DNA of 51,728 nucleotides, taken from positions 1-51,728 of the forward strand of contig NZ_WWEQ01000020.1 in NCBI RefSeq assembly GCF_009857845.1. Direction: 5' to 3'. Within the stretch, counting starts at the first letter, position 1. The number at the start of each line of letters is the position of its first letter. This DNA comes from Brevibacterium rongguiense (GTDB lineage: Bacteria > Actinomycetota > Actinomycetes > Actinomycetales > Brevibacteriaceae). Of the stretch, positions 8,950-18,376 are shown piece after piece. The notes under the pieces are model-generated. The model saw only the letters and a program-made list of their open reading frames with translations, was not told where the DNA came from and made no database searches. The position numbers and the translations under genes were made by a program.

Positions 8950-9582
8950 GTGCTGCGCGACCAGCCCGTCGACGTCGAGGTCTCCGACTCCCAGACCGTC
9001 TTCCGGGGCAAGGTCTGGGACGTCCAGCGCGAGACGTTCACGCTGCCGGAGGCGCAGCGGCCCATGGTGCGCGACTTCGTGAGGCACACCGGGGCCGTGG
9101 CGATCGCCGCGCTCGACGCGCACGACCGGATCTTCCTCATGCGCCAGTACCGCCACCCCATCCGCACCCGCGACTGGGAGATCCCGGCCGGGCTGCTCGA
9201 TGTCGACGGGGAGGACCCGGCGGCCGCCGCGCGCCGCGAACTCGCCGAGGAGGCGGACCTGCGGGCCGCCGACTGGCACGTGCTCGCGGACTACGTCTCC
9301 TCGCCCGGCGGGATGGACGAGACCCTGCGCATCTACCTGGCCAGGGAGCTGAGCGAGGTCCCGGATGCCGAGCGCTTCGCCCGCGCGGACGAGGAGAGCG
9401 GCATCGAGCCGCGCTGGACACCGCTGGCCGAGGCCCGCGAGGCCGTCATCGCCGGGGGCATCGGCAACGCCACGACCCAGCTGGCCGTGCTCCACGCGTG
9501 CGCGGCCCGGGAGCGCGGCTGGGAGGACCTGCGCCCGGCCGATGCGCCGTGGCCGGCCCGCGAGCACCTGCGGGGACGCTGA
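8950..9582 (+). CDS. NUDIX hydrolase, ADP-ribose pyrophosphatase type
   Basis: The 210-residue protein hydrolyses nucleoside diphosphate-X compounds; by context and length it is ADP-ribose pyrophosphatase-like (Rv1700 position). The NUDIX box covers [12 protein letters not shown] and [12 protein letters not shown] (about 78-102). The near-final Gly of the consensus is Asp here, a mild departure. [17 protein letters not shown] just before it is typical of ADP-ribose-class enzymes. GTG 8950 starts 2 bp after the pyrG stop and the xerD GTG follows 4 bp after its stop, so the three genes form one operon. Confidence 0.9.
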   Translation: MLRDQPVDVEVSDSQTVFRGKVWDVQRETFTLPEAQRPMVRDFVRHTGAVAIAALDAHDRIFLMRQYRHPIRTRDWEIPAGLLDVDGEDPAAAARRELAEEADLRAADWHVLADYVSSPGGMDETLRIYLARELSEVPDAERFARADEESGIEPRWTPLAEAREAVIAGGIGNATTQLAVLHACAARERGWEDLRPADAPWPAREHLRGR

Positions 9583-9586
9583 GCCC

Positions 9587-10540
9587 GTGGCCCGCCACGG
9601 CGCGCAGCTGCTGCCCGACGGGCCGCCCGCCCTGCGCGCCGCGGCCGCCGACTACCTCACCCACCTCCGGCTCGAGCGCGGCCTGTCCGCGAACTCCATC
9701 GACGCCTACGCCCGCGACATCGCCAAATACGTGGCGGTGCTCGCGGCCCGGGGCGTGAGCGACTTCGCCGCGGCCACCGCCGAGGACATCCGCGCGTTCG
9801 CCGCGGCTCTCGAGGCCGACGGCCTTGCCGTGCGCTCGCGGGCGCGGGCCACCGTGGCCGTGCGCCGGCTCCACCGCTTCCTGCTGGCCGAAGGCCAGGC
9901 CGCCGACGACCCCGGGGCGGACGTGGCCCCCGCCTCCGGGGCCGAGCGGCTGCCCAAGGCGCTCACGGTGGCCGAGGTCGAGGCGCTCATCGACTCCGTC
10001 AGCGGCGAGAGCCCCGGCGAGCTGCGCGACCGCGCCGTCCTCGAGTTCCTCTACGCCACGGGGGCGCGCATCAGCGAGGCCGTCGGCCTCGACGTCGACG
10101 ACCTCGACCTGGGCCAGGGCGTGGCGCGCCTCTACGGCAAGGGCAGCAAGGAGCGGCTCGTGCCGGTGGGCTCGCTCGCCGCGGCCGCCCTCGAGGCCTG
10201 GCTGGTGCGCGGACGCCCCGGATTCGCCGCCAAGGGGGCCGGCGCCTCGGGCGAGCGGGCCGGCGCCGTCTTCCTCAACGCGCGCGGGGGCCGGCTGAGC
10301 CGGCAGAGCGCCTGGGCGATCGTCACCCGCGCCGCCGAGCGCGCCGGTCTGGCCTCCCACGTCACCGCCCACTCCCTGCGGCACTCGTTCGCCACCCACC
10401 TGCTGGAGGGGGGCGCGGACATCCGCGTCGTCCAGGAGCTGCTGGGCCACGCCTCGGTCACCACGACGCAGATCTACACGCGCGTCACCGCCGAGAGCCT
10501 CCGCGAGGTCTACGCGACTGCCCACCCGAGGGCGCGGTAG
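9587..10540 (+). CDS. xerD: Tyrosine recombinase XerD
   Basis: XerD with XerC resolves chromosome dimers at dif. This 317-residue protein has the SAM-like N-terminal DNA-binding domain (about 15-105) and the catalytic domain with R161, K187, H262, R265, H288 and nucleophile Y297. The GTG at 9587 lies 4 bp after the NUDIX stop. The last 66 bp, from the Tyr297 codon to the stop, plus 6 bp beyond, are repeated directly downstream. The gene is intact and the second copy lies outside its frame. Confidence 0.95.
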   Translation: MARHGAQLLPDGPPALRAAAADYLTHLRLERGLSANSIDAYARDIAKYVAVLAARGVSDFAAATAEDIRAFAAALEADGLAVRSRARATVAVRRLHRFLLAEGQAADDPGADVAPASGAERLPKALTVAEVEALIDSVSGESPGELRDRAVLEFLYATGARISEAVGLDVDDLDLGQGVARLYGKGSKERLVPVGSLAAAALEAWLVRGRPGFAAKGAGASGERAGAVFLNARGGRLSRQSAWAIVTRAAERAGLASHVTAHSLRHSFATHLLEGGADIRVVQELLGHASVTTTQIYTRVTAESLREVYATAHPRAR

Positions 10541-10621
10541 CGCGGGTCATACACGCGCGTCACCGCCGAGAGCCTCCGCGAGGTCTACGCGACTGCCCAC
10601 CCGAGGGCGCGGTAGCGCGGG
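10475..10621 (+). repeat. Perfect 72-bp tandem duplication of the xerD 3' end
   Basis: Bases 10475-10546 and 10550-10621 are identical over 72 bp, separated by TCA. The unit starts exactly at the TAC codon of the catalytic tyrosine and includes the stop TAG and six further bases. The second copy is untranslated remnant sequence upstream of parA. The short motif GGGCGCGGTAG at the end of each unit recurs at 10630-10640, inside the parA promoter. Confidence 0.95.
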
Positions 10622-10637
10622 GCTCCTGCGGGCGCGG

Positions 10638-10643
10638 TAGTCT
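10638..10643 (+). promoter_or_regulatory. Candidate -10 box for parA-scpA-scpB
   Basis: TAGTCT lies 37 bp before the parA GTG, leaving a leader with GAAAGG at 10663-10668. It sits directly after the duplicated xerD end. Confidence 0.45.
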
Positions 10644-10680
10644 GGTCCCGATCCGCCCCGACGAAAGGTGAGAGCTCCCC

Positions 10681-11562
10681 GTGGCCGACTCCCAGCAGCA
10701 ACTCGACATCCCCGCCTCCGAGCAGATCGGCCCCACCGGCCGGCCCCTCGTCGAGTTCCCGGAGCCCGCGCCGCTCGACGAGCACGGTCCCGCGCGCATC
10801 ATCGCGATGGTCAACCAGAAGGGCGGGGTGGGCAAGACCACCTCGACGATCAACCTGGGCGCTGCGCTGGCCGCCTACGGCCGCCGCGTCCTCCTCGTCG
10901 ACTTCGACCCGCAGGGTGCGCTGTCCGTCGGCCTGGGGCTCAACCCCCACGACCTGGAGCTCAGCGTCTACAACGTCCTCATGCAGTCCCGCTTGGATCC
11001 GCACGAGGTGATCGCGACGACGGCCGTGGACAACATCGACGTGCTGCCTGCCAACATCGACCTCTCGGCCGCGGAGGTCCAGCTCGTCGGCGAGGTCGCC
11101 CGCGAGCAGGTGCTCGCCCGCGCGCTCGCCAAGGTCGCCGACGAGTACGACGTCATCCTCATCGACTGCCAGCCCTCCCTGGGCCTGCTCACGGTCAACG
11201 CCCTCACCGCCTCCCACGGCGTCATCATCCCGCTCGAGACCGAGTTCTTCGCCCTGCGCGGCGTGGCGCTGCTCGTCGAGACGATCGAGAAGGTCCAGGA
11301 CCGCCTCAACCCGGGCCTGCAGATCGACGGGATCCTCGCGACGATGTTCGACGGGCGCACGCTCCACGCCCGCGAGGTCATCGCCCGCGTCGTCGAGGCG
11401 TTCGGCGATCGGGTCTTCGACACCGTCATCAATCGCACCGTGAAGTTCCCCGATGCCTCCGTCGCCGCCGAGCCCATCACCTCCTACGCGCCCACCCACC
11501 CGGGCGCGGAGGCCTATCGGCGGCTGGCCCGGGAGCTCATCAGCCGCGGCGGCGCCCCCTGA
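10681..11562 (+). CDS. parA: ParA family ATPase linked to scpAB
   Basis: This is a 293-residue Walker-type partition ATPase. The deviant Walker A KGGVGKT covers 47-53, with signature Lys47 and P-loop Lys52. LLVDFDPQGALSVGLG and VILIDCQPSLGLLTVNAL are the A' and Walker B segments. The N-terminal 38 residues are an unconserved extension. No parB or parS-like site is seen nearby, so this is the actinobacterial ParA paralogue that always neighbours scpA (Rv1708 position) and not the oriC-proximal one. It probably links chromosome positioning to condensin; that role is inference. Symbols in use vary (parA, soj). Confidence 0.93.
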   Translation: MADSQQQLDIPASEQIGPTGRPLVEFPEPAPLDEHGPARIIAMVNQKGGVGKTTSTINLGAALAAYGRRVLLVDFDPQGALSVGLGLNPHDLELSVYNVLMQSRLDPHEVIATTAVDNIDVLPANIDLSAAEVQLVGEVAREQVLARALAKVADEYDVILIDCQPSLGLLTVNALTASHGVIIPLETEFFALRGVALLVETIEKVQDRLNPGLQIDGILATMFDGRTLHAREVIARVVEAFGDRVFDTVINRTVKFPDASVAAEPITSYAPTHPGAEAYRRLARELISRGGAP

Positions 11563-11579
11563 GCGCGGACACCCTCGCG

Positions 11580-12437
11580 GTGGCAGCCGCGCACCCGGGC
11601 GCCGGGGAGCGCGAGGCCGCCGAGGCGGTGGCCGGGTTCGTCGTCGAACTCGGCAACTTCTCCGGGCCCTTCGACGTGCTGCTGGCCCTCATCGGCAAGC
11701 GCCGCCTCGACATCACCGAGGTCGCGCTGGCCGAGGTGACCGACGAGTTCATCGCCTACGTGGGCACCCTGCGCGACCGCGGGGCGGCCAGCCTGGCCGA
11801 GCTGTCCCACTTCCTCCTCGTCGCGGCCACCCTGCTCGACCTCAAGACCGCCCGGCTGCTGCCGCGCGGCGAGGTCGACGACGAGCTCGACCTCGAGCTC
11901 CTCGAGGCCCGCGACCTGCTCTTCGCCCGCCTCCTCCAGTACCGCGCCTACAAGGGCGTGTCCGCGGTGCTGGGCGCGGCGATGCGCCAGGCCGCGCGCC
12001 GCACTCCGCGCGCCGTGCCGCTGCCGCCGGAGTTCCACGACATCCTGCCCCCGCTGGACTTCACGACGAGCCCCCAGGCGCTCGCCGCGCTGTTCGCGGC
12101 CATCATCAGCCGGGACCGCACCCCGCCCAGCGTCGCGCTCGACCACCTCCACCTGCCGCAGGTCAGCGTGGCCGAGCAGCGCGCCCGCATCGTCGCGCTC
12201 CTCGAGTCGCACGGCGGGGCCGCCGAGTTCGCGCAGCTGACCGCGGATGCCGAATCCGGCCTCGTGGTCGTCGCCCGCTTCCTCGCGCTGCTCGAGCTGT
12301 TCAAGGCCGGGGTGTGCGCGCTCGACCAGGACGAGCCGCTCGGGGCGCTCCACGCCCGGCTGCGCCCGGGCGCGCCCGGCGCCGCGGCGCTCGGCCCGCC
12401 CAGCGCGGACACGGCGGGGGAGGATCCCGATGCCTAA
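11580..12437 (+). CDS. scpA: Segregation and condensation protein ScpA (kleisin)
   Basis: ScpA bridges the SMC heads with ScpB. The N-terminal helical domain is clear (FVVELGNFSGPFDVLLALIG, RLDITEVALAEVTDEFIAYV). A winged-helix C-terminus follows (AEFAQLTADAESGLVVVARFLALLELFK). GTG 11580, 17 bp after the parA stop, gives 285 residues; GTG 11628 is an alternative that would remove a non-conserved lead of 16 residues. The TAA overlaps the scpB ATG region by 8 bp. Confidence 0.95.
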   Translation: MAAAHPGAGEREAAEAVAGFVVELGNFSGPFDVLLALIGKRRLDITEVALAEVTDEFIAYVGTLRDRGAASLAELSHFLLVAATLLDLKTARLLPRGEVDDELDLELLEARDLLFARLLQYRAYKGVSAVLGAAMRQAARRTPRAVPLPPEFHDILPPLDFTTSPQALAALFAAIISRDRTPPSVALDHLHLPQVSVAEQRARIVALLESHGGAAEFAQLTADAESGLVVVARFLALLELFKAGVCALDQDEPLGALHARLRPGAPGAAALGPPSADTAGEDPDA

Positions 12438-13074
12438 GCCGCCGCGCCCGGACGGCTCCGCGGACCCGGCCGCGGAGCCCCGTGACGGCGGACCGGCGGC
12501 CGCGCGGGAGCCGGTGGCCGAACCGGCACCCGAGCTGCGCGCGGCACTCGAGGCGATCCTCGCCGTCGCCGCCGAGCCCGTCGCCCCCGCCCAGCTCGCG
12601 GATGCCCTCGGAGCGGATGCGGGCGAGGTCGCCGCTGCGCTCGCCCACCTCGGCGCGGACTACGACGGGCAGCTGGCCGGCCCGCGCCGCGGCTTCGAGC
12701 TGCGCGAGGGCCCCGGCGGCTTCCGGCTCTACTCCCGCGCGGCGCACCACGAGGCGGTGCGCGAGTTCCTCACCGCGGGCCAGACGGCCCGGCTGTCGCA
12801 GGCAGCGCTCGAGACCCTGGCCGTCATCGCCTATCGCCAGCCCGTCACCCGCGCCCGGATCGCCGCGATCCGCGGCGTCAACGTCGACGGGGTCGTGCGC
12901 ACCCTGCTCATGCGCGGGCTCATCGTGGAGGCGGGCGAGGACGGCGCCTCGGGCGCCCAGCAGTTCGTCACGACCGACGAGTTCCTCGCCGCCGCGGGCC
13001 TCGACGCCCTCGACCAGCTGCCGGACATCGCCCCGTTCCTGCCCGAGGGCGACGACGTGCCCACGGCCGACTGA
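12430..13074 (+). CDS. scpB: Segregation and condensation protein ScpB
   Basis: ScpB is the winged-helix partner of ScpA in the SMC complex. The 214-residue protein has an Ala/Pro-rich leader (about 1-35), then two winged-helix domains. LRAALEAILAVAAEPVAPAQ opens the first, and LAVIAYRQPVTRARIAAIRG and VNVDGVVRTLLMRGLIVEAG mark the second. ATG 12430 overlaps scpA by 8 bp with GGAGGATC just before it. In most actinobacteria rluB follows directly; here a 1.1-kb lower-GC insert separates them. Confidence 0.95.
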   Translation: MPKPPRPDGSADPAAEPRDGGPAAAREPVAEPAPELRAALEAILAVAAEPVAPAQLADALGADAGEVAAALAHLGADYDGQLAGPRRGFELREGPGGFRLYSRAAHHEAVREFLTAGQTARLSQAALETLAVIAYRQPVTRARIAAIRGVNVDGVVRTLLMRGLIVEAGEDGASGAQQFVTTDEFLAAAGLDALDQLPDIAPFLPEGDDVPTAD

Positions 13075-13205
13075 GGTCGGGAATACATTCGTTTTTCGGT
13101 GTACTGTTTCCGAAGTGGCTATCTGCTGCTCCGGGTTGGTGTCAGTGATCCGCCTACGTTTCCAATCGCGACCGAGTGCTCGCGGTGTCACAAAGGATTC
13201 TCCGC

Positions 13206-14090
13206 ATGAATCGTATCCTTCGGTCCGCAGCGCTCTTGTCGATCGTCGGGTTGAGCATGTCCGGTTGTTCGCACAAGGAAGAAGGAGGTTCTTCCACTTC
13301 TGCTACTCCTAGCTCAGAGTCGCAGGCAGACGCGGCATTGGTTCACGAGAAGGCCGCGGACTGGGGAAGCGTGGATCAGCTTGAGATCCCGAAGCTGACG
13401 CAGTCGACAAAGCGCTATACGGCACAGGACCTCGTCAGCATGGAGGAAGCCGCGTCTTCCATCATGCGCGCGATGTCGATACCCCACAAGAATCTCGACA
13501 CAAACGAGGCCGTTCAGCAGACACTGAACTCGGCTCCCGGTCAGCTTCGCAGTTATATGCGAGGTTTTGTGAAGTGGGATAAGAAGCATGAAGATTTTTG
13601 GCCCCTGGGATATGCGACCGACCTGGCTGACGGGTGGTCGGTCACAGGTAGCGGGCAGTCGACATCTGGGTGGCAGGTGAAAGATGTCAAGTTGCGCGGG
13701 GAGCCTGCGGTCGAGGTTTCACTCGCGACTCGTTCTATCTATCCCCTGGTCCGGAACGGTGAGTCTGAGCCGGCGCTGGTTCCGATGGTGCGGTGGGTGT
13801 CGTTGACCACCGTCAACCCCGAATATGCGGCTACTAGTGGCGATTACTACTACAGGGGTCTGATGAGAGCATCTGGTGCGGACGTGTGTACTGCCCAACG
13901 TGGCCGTGTAGCTCCGTACGTTGAAAAATCCTCTCCTTCCGCAACATCTACAGCAACTGCGAGTTCAGATGGCAGTAGCTTTCTAAGACGCTTCTTTTCC
14001 GCTCCGAAAGGTGAATATATCGGAAAATCAAAGTTCCGGTATTCCAAGAAGGAATTGGCGGACATGAAAAAGCAGGTTGCCGCCTGCTAG
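13206..14090 (+). CDS. Uncharacterised secreted lipoprotein on a lower-GC insert
   Basis: The 294-residue protein begins with a Lys/Arg-poor but typical lipoprotein signal (MNRILRSAALLSIVGL) and a lipobox-like SMSGC with Cys near 20. A Ser/Thr-rich linker comes next. The mature part has YTAQDLVSMEEAASSIMRAM, WDKKHEDFWPLGYATD and RGEPAVEVSLATRSIYPLV; no family is recognised. Codons such as TCT, ATA, GTA and AAA are common and the gene is visibly far less GC-rich than scpB or rluB, which suggests horizontal acquisition. The ribosome site AAAGGA (13192-13197) supports ATG 13206. The 131-bp leader before it is also AT-richer; TACTGT at 13102-13107 is a weak -10 candidate. Confidence 0.85.
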   Translation: MNRILRSAALLSIVGLSMSGCSHKEEGGSSTSATPSSESQADAALVHEKAADWGSVDQLEIPKLTQSTKRYTAQDLVSMEEAASSIMRAMSIPHKNLDTNEAVQQTLNSAPGQLRSYMRGFVKWDKKHEDFWPLGYATDLADGWSVTGSGQSTSGWQVKDVKLRGEPAVEVSLATRSIYPLVRNGESEPALVPMVRWVSLTTVNPEYAATSGDYYYRGLMRASGADVCTAQRGRVAPYVEKSSPSATSTATASSDGSSFLRRFFSAPKGEYIGKSKFRYSKKELADMKKQVAAC

Positions 14091-14096
14091 CTAGCA
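14085..14096. repeat. 12-bp perfect palindrome over the lipoprotein stop codon
   Basis: TGCTAGCTAGCA is self-complementary and marks the point where base composition returns from AT-richer to GC-rich. It may be a trace of the insertion junction or chance. Confidence 0.4.
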
Positions 14097-14158
14097 CCCG
14101 GTGCGCGCTCGACAGCCAGGGTACCTGCACCGTCGTACTCTCACCCGTCGGCATCTGG

Positions 14159-14164
14159 GACAAT
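14159..14164 (+). promoter_or_regulatory. -10 box for a probably leaderless rluB transcript
   Basis: GACAAT ends 6 bp before ATG 14171. The G-run between them touches the start codon, so it cannot work as a normally spaced ribosome site. Confidence 0.45.
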
Positions 14165-14170
14165 GGGGGA

Positions 14171-15004
14171 ATGAATTCCCACGACAGCCGCGCCCCCGGC
14201 CACCGGTCCAAGCGCCCCACCCGCCGCCAGCGCGCGCAGACCGCCAAGTCCGGCCCCGCGGGCGCCGATGTCCACACCCCCGACGGCGTGCGCCTGCAGA
14301 AGGTGCTCGCGGAGGCCGGCCTGGGCTCGCGGCGCGCCTGCGAGCAGCTCATCGCCGACGGCCGGGTGGCCGTGGACGGCGAGATCGTCACGGAGCTCGG
14401 GACCCGCGTGGACCCGCGCACCCAGCGCGTCGAGGTCGACACCATGCCCATCACGGCCCAGACGGGCCGGGTCTACCTCGCCTTCAACAAGCCCGCGCGC
14501 ATGGTCACCTCGATGGACGACCCGGAGGGCCGGCGCGATCTCAGCGAGGTGGTCCGCGACCGCCCCGAGCGGCTCTTCCACGTGGGCCGGCTCGACTTCG
14601 ACACCGAGGGCCTGCTGCTGCTGACGAACGACGGTGACGTCGCCAACCGCCTCACCCATCCCCGCTACGAGATCCAGAAGACCTACCTGGCACAGGTCAA
14701 GGGCCCGGTGGCCCGCGACGTCGGTGCCCGCCTGCGCGAGGGCATCGAGCTCGAGGACGGCCTGGCCCGCGTCGACTCGTTCAAGCTGCTCGACTCCACG
14801 CCGGGCACCGCGCTGGTCGAGGTGACGCTGCACTCGGGGCGCAACCGGATCGTCCGGCGCCTCTTCGACGCGGTGGGCAACCCGGTCGAGCGGCTCGTGC
14901 GCACGAAGTTCGGCCCGATCGAGCTGGCCGAGCAGCGCCAGGGCAAGCTGCGCGACCTGCGGCCCGACGAGGTCGCGAAGCTCTTCGAGGCCGTGGGGCT
15001 GTGA
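14171..15004 (+). CDS. rluB: 23S rRNA pseudouridine synthase RluB/RsuA family
   Basis: This enzyme makes pseudouridine in 23S rRNA near position 2605. The 277-residue protein has a basic N-terminal tail (1-38), an S4 domain (VRLQKVLAEAGLGSRRACEQ, 40-59) and the catalytic domain with GRLDFDTEGLLLLTNDG (nucleophile Asp142). It ends with the GRNRIVRRLFDAVG segment. The tail before the S4 domain is long for the family, so a later start is possible. The stop overlaps the tyrA GTG (GTGA). rluB-tyrA-cmk-der is a standard Micrococcales operon. Confidence 0.95.
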   Translation: MNSHDSRAPGHRSKRPTRRQRAQTAKSGPAGADVHTPDGVRLQKVLAEAGLGSRRACEQLIADGRVAVDGEIVTELGTRVDPRTQRVEVDTMPITAQTGRVYLAFNKPARMVTSMDDPEGRRDLSEVVRDRPERLFHVGRLDFDTEGLLLLTNDGDVANRLTHPRYEIQKTYLAQVKGPVARDVGARLREGIELEDGLARVDSFKLLDSTPGTALVEVTLHSGRNRIVRRLFDAVGNPVERLVRTKFGPIELAEQRQGKLRDLRPDEVAKLFEAVGL

Positions 15005-16197
15005 GGGTCCACATCATCGGCGCGGGGCTGCTCGGCACCTCGCTGGGCCTCGCGCTCACCCGCCGCGGCCACGCGGTCACGCTCGACGACGCCTCGCCCA
15101 CCGTCAGGCGGCTGGCCGCGGACATGGGCGCGGGCCGGGCAGACGATCCTGAGGCCCCCGACGTCGTCGTCGTCGCCACGCCGCCGGACGTGGCGGGGGA
15201 GACGATCGTGGGCGCCCTGCGCCGCTGGCCGCGCGCCACGGTCACCGACGTCGCGAGCGTCAAGGGCGCGATCCTCGAGCGCGTCCGCGCCGCCGCCACG
15301 GGCCCCGAGCTCGACCGCTACATCGGTTGCCACCCCATGGCCGGGCGGGAGAAGTCCGGTGCGGCCGCGGCCCGCGCCGATCTCTTCGCCGCCCGGCCGT
15401 GGGTCATCTGCTCGGACGCGGACACCCCGCCGGAGCGCCTCGACGAGGTCATCGCGCTCGCCCGCGATGCCGGCGGCAGCGTCGTCCACCTCGACCCGGA
15501 CTTCCACGACTCCTCCGTCGCGCGGGTCTCCCACGCCCCGCAGGTGCTCGCGACGCTGCTGGCCGCCCGGTTGCGCGCCATGCCCGCCGAGGGCATCGCC
15601 CTGGCGGGCCAGGGACTGCGCGACACCACGCGCATCGCGGCCTCCGATCCCGGCCTGTGGACCCAGATCCTCGCCGGCAACGCCGCCGAGGTGCGCGCGG
15701 TGCTCGCCGAGGTTCGCGCCGACCTCGACGAGGTCATCGCGGCCCTCGGGCTGGGCCCGGGTGCGCTCGCCGTCATCGCCGGCGCGCTCACGGCCGGCAA
15801 CGAGGGCCACGAGCGGATCCCCGGCAAGCACGGCGCGGCGCCCACGAAGTACGCCGATGTCACGGTCTTCCTCGACGACCGGCCGGGCACGCTCGCCCGC
15901 CTCTTCGCCGACATCGGGGAGCTCGGCATCAACGTCGAGGACATCCGGATGGAGCACGCCACCGGCATTAAGCTCGGCAGCGTGGAGGTCGCCGTCCTCC
16001 CCGCAGCGCAGGCCGCCCTCGAGGAGGGCCTCGCCGAGCGCGGCTGGTGGATCCCCGCCGCCGCGCTGTCCGAGGAGCCCGCCCGCGAGCCCCGCCGGGC
16101 CGGGGGCGCCGGCGCACAGCCGGCCGACGCCGACTCGGCGCCACAGCCACAGCAAGCCCAGCACGCAGCACAGCACGCAGGAGAAGGAGCGCCATGA
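15001..16197 (+). CDS. tyrA: Prephenate dehydrogenase
   Basis: The enzyme oxidises prephenate to 4-hydroxyphenylpyruvate (tyrosine pathway) with NAD(P). The 398-residue protein has the Rossmann motif [10 protein letters not shown] at 7-16, [10 protein letters not shown] (the conserved substrate-binding His segment near 110) and the helical dimer domain. A C-terminal ACT domain follows (about 284-355, [16 protein letters not shown]), which probably senses an aromatic amino acid. The last 40 residues are a low-complexity Ala/Pro/Gln tail encoded by CAGCAC-type repeats. Both ends are coupled by 4-bp overlaps (rluB GTGA, cmk ATGA). Confidence 0.95.
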   Translation: MRVHIIGAGLLGTSLGLALTRRGHAVTLDDASPTVRRLAADMGAGRADDPEAPDVVVVATPPDVAGETIVGALRRWPRATVTDVASVKGAILERVRAAATGPELDRYIGCHPMAGREKSGAAAARADLFAARPWVICSDADTPPERLDEVIALARDAGGSVVHLDPDFHDSSVARVSHAPQVLATLLAARLRAMPAEGIALAGQGLRDTTRIAASDPGLWTQILAGNAAEVRAVLAEVRADLDEVIAALGLGPGALAVIAGALTAGNEGHERIPGKHGAAPTKYADVTVFLDDRPGTLARLFADIGELGINVEDIRMEHATGIKLGSVEVAVLPAAQAALEEGLAERGWWIPAAALSEEPAREPRRAGGAGAQPADADSAPQPQQAQHAAQHAGEGAP

Positions 16198-16859
16198 CCG
16201 CCACCGTCATCGCCATCGACGGCCCCAGCGGGGTCGGCAAGTCGAGCGTGTCGAAGGAGACCGCGCGCCGGCTGGGCTTCGGCTACCTCGACACCGGCGC
16301 GATGTACCGCGCCATGGCCTGGCTGGCCCACCAGCGCGGCGTCGGCGACCCCGGCGACGTCGTCGAGCTGGTGCGCGGCGCGGAACTGGAGATCTCGACG
16401 GACCCGGATGCGTTCGCCATCGAGGTCGACGGCATCGACGTGACCGACGACATCCGCGACCCGGAGGTGGCCCAGTTCGTCCAGACCGTCTCCGCGGTGC
16501 CCGAGGCGCGCAGCGAGCTCATCGAGCGCCAGCGCGAGATCATCGCCGCGGCCTCGCCCGGCATCGTCGTCGAGGGCCGGGACATCACCACCGTCGTCGC
16601 GCCGCAGGCCCCGGTGCGCATCCTCATGACCGCCGACGAGGCAGTGCGCATCGCCCGCCGCGCCGCGGAGCTGCACGGCGCGGCCGATGCCGCGCACGTG
16701 GACTCCACCCGCGCGCAGATCTCCGACCGCGACGCCCGCGACGCGCAGACGACGAACTTCACGACCGCCGCGGACGGCGTCGTCACCCTCGACACCACGC
16801 ACATCGGCTTCGACGAGTCCGTCGCCGCCGTCCTCGAGCTGATCGGAGACCGCACATGA
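16194..16859 (+). CDS. cmk: (d)CMP kinase
   Basis: Cmk phosphorylates CMP and dCMP with ATP. The 221-residue protein carries the P-loop GPSGVGKSS at 10-18, [15 protein letters not shown] and [13 protein letters not shown], all canonical; the C-terminal region has the usual [14 protein letters not shown] segment. AAGGAG (16184-16189) precedes ATG 16194, which overlaps the tyrA stop. Its own TGA overlaps the der ATG. Confidence 0.97.
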   Translation: MTATVIAIDGPSGVGKSSVSKETARRLGFGYLDTGAMYRAMAWLAHQRGVGDPGDVVELVRGAELEISTDPDAFAIEVDGIDVTDDIRDPEVAQFVQTVSAVPEARSELIERQREIIAAASPGIVVEGRDITTVVAPQAPVRILMTADEAVRIARRAAELHGAADAAHVDSTRAQISDRDARDAQTTNFTTAADGVVTLDTTHIGFDESVAAVLELIGDRT

Positions 16860-18376
16860 GCGCACCGGACCCCGAGGGCTTCGTCGAGGCCCCGGACGAG
16901 GAGCTGGGCCGGCGCGTCGCCGGCATCGACGACGCGGAGGCCGAGCAGCGCGCCCAGACCCTGCGCGCGGGCCTGTCGGACTACGAGCTCGAGGACGAGG
17001 ACCGCAGCCTGCTCGACACCGCGCTCGCCGACGAGTTCGACGACGAGGAGACGGGCCCCGCGCCGGTCCTCGCCGTCGTCGGCCGGCCGAACGTGGGCAA
17101 GTCGACGCTCATCAACCGCATCCTCGGCCGCCGCGAGGCGGTCGTCGAGGACGTGCCCGGGGTCACCCGCGACCGCGTGAGCTACCCCGCGGAGTGGAAC
17201 GGGCGCCCGTTCACCCTCGTCGACACCGGGGGCTGGGACATCGACGTGCGGGGCATGGCCTCGCGCATCGCCGACCAGGCCGAGATCGCGGTGGACATGG
17301 CCGATGCCGCCATCTTCGTCGTCGACGCCCGCACCGGCGTGACGTCGACGGACGAGCACGTCGTGCGGATGCTGCGCCGCGCCGCGCGCCCCGTCGTCCT
17401 CGCCGTCAACAAGGTCGACGACGAGCGCGGCGAGCTGCAGGCCGCCGAGTTCTGGTCCCTCGGGCTGGGCGAGCCGCACACGGTGTCGGCCATGCACGGG
17501 CGCGGGGTCGCCGACCTCCTCGACACCGTCCTCGAGGTCCTCCCGGAGGTCTCCGCCGTCGACCAGAAGCTCGAGGTGGGCGGCCCGCGCCGGGTGGCGC
17601 TGCTGGGCCGGCCGAACGTCGGCAAGTCCTCGCTGCTCAACCGGCTCGTCGGCAGCGAGCGCGTCCTCGTCGACAACGTCGCTGGCACCACCCGCGACCC
17701 GGTCGACGAGCTCGTCGAGCTGGGCGGGCGCCAGTGGCGCTTCGTCGACACGGCGGGCATCCGCAAGCGCGCCCGGCAGGCCTCCGGCGCGGACTTCTAC
17801 GCCGCGCTGCGCACGCAGACGGCGCTCGAGCGCGCCGAGGTGGCCGTCATCCTCCTCGAGGCCGATCAGGTGATCTCCGAGCAGGACGTGCGCATCGTCA
17901 AGACCGCCGTCGAGGCGGGCCGGGCGATCGTGCTCGCGTTCAACAAGTGGGACCTCATCGACGAGGAACGCCGCCACCAGCTCGAGGGCGAGATCCAGCG
18001 CGACCTCGCCCATGTGGCGTGGGCCCCGCGGGTCAACCTGTCCGCCAAGACGGGCCGCCACGCGGACAAGCTCGTGCCGGCGATGGAGCGGGCCCTCGAG
18101 TCCTGGGACACCCGCATCCCCACCGGCCGGCTCAACGCGTTCCTCGGCGAGCTCGTCGCGGCCAACCCCCACCCCCTGCGCGGGGGCAAGCAGCCGCGGA
18201 TCCTCTTCGGCACCCAGGCGTCGAACCGGCCGCCGCGGTTCGTGCTCTTCACCACCGGCTTCCTGGACCCCGGCTACCGCCGCTTCATCGCCCGCCGGCT
18301 GCGCGAGACCTTCGGCTTCGAGGGCACCCCCATCGACATCAGCATGCGCATCCGCGAGAAGAGGAAGCGCAAGTGA
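16856..18376 (+). CDS. der: Ribosome-assembly GTPase Der (EngA)
   Basis: Der is a tandem-GTPase needed for 50S assembly. The 506-residue protein has an acidic 65-residue N-terminal extension common in actinobacteria. The first G domain (P-loop GRPNVGKS at 76-83, DTGG, NKVD) and the second (GRPNVGKSS near 250, DTAG, NKWD) follow, and a C-terminal KH-like domain ends in [12 protein letters not shown]. It is coupled to cmk by ATGA and to the next gene by GTGA. Confidence 0.97.
   Translation: MSAPDPEGFVEAPDEELGRRVAGIDDAEAEQRAQTLRAGLSDYELEDEDRSLLDTALADEFDDEETGPAPVLAVVGRPNVGKSTLINRILGRREAVVEDVPGVTRDRVSYPAEWNGRPFTLVDTGGWDIDVRGMASRIADQAEIAVDMADAAIFVVDARTGVTSTDEHVVRMLRRAARPVVLAVNKVDDERGELQAAEFWSLGLGEPHTVSAMHGRGVADLLDTVLEVLPEVSAVDQKLEVGGPRRVALLGRPNVGKSSLLNRLVGSERVLVDNVAGTTRDPVDELVELGGRQWRFVDTAGIRKRARQASGADFYAALRTQTALERAEVAVILLEADQVISEQDVRIVKTAVEAGRAIVLAFNKWDLIDEERRHQLEGEIQRDLAHVAWAPRVNLSAKTGRHADKLVPAMERALESWDTRIPTGRLNAFLGELVAANPHPLRGGKQPRILFGTQASNRPPRFVLFTTGFLDPGYRRFIARRLRETFGFEGTPIDISMRIREKRKRK

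Noticed and set aside
10540-10680. A parS or oriC next to parA
   Set aside because: No TGTTTCACGTGAAACA-like site or DnaA box cluster was seen; the gap holds the xerD duplication and a promoter.
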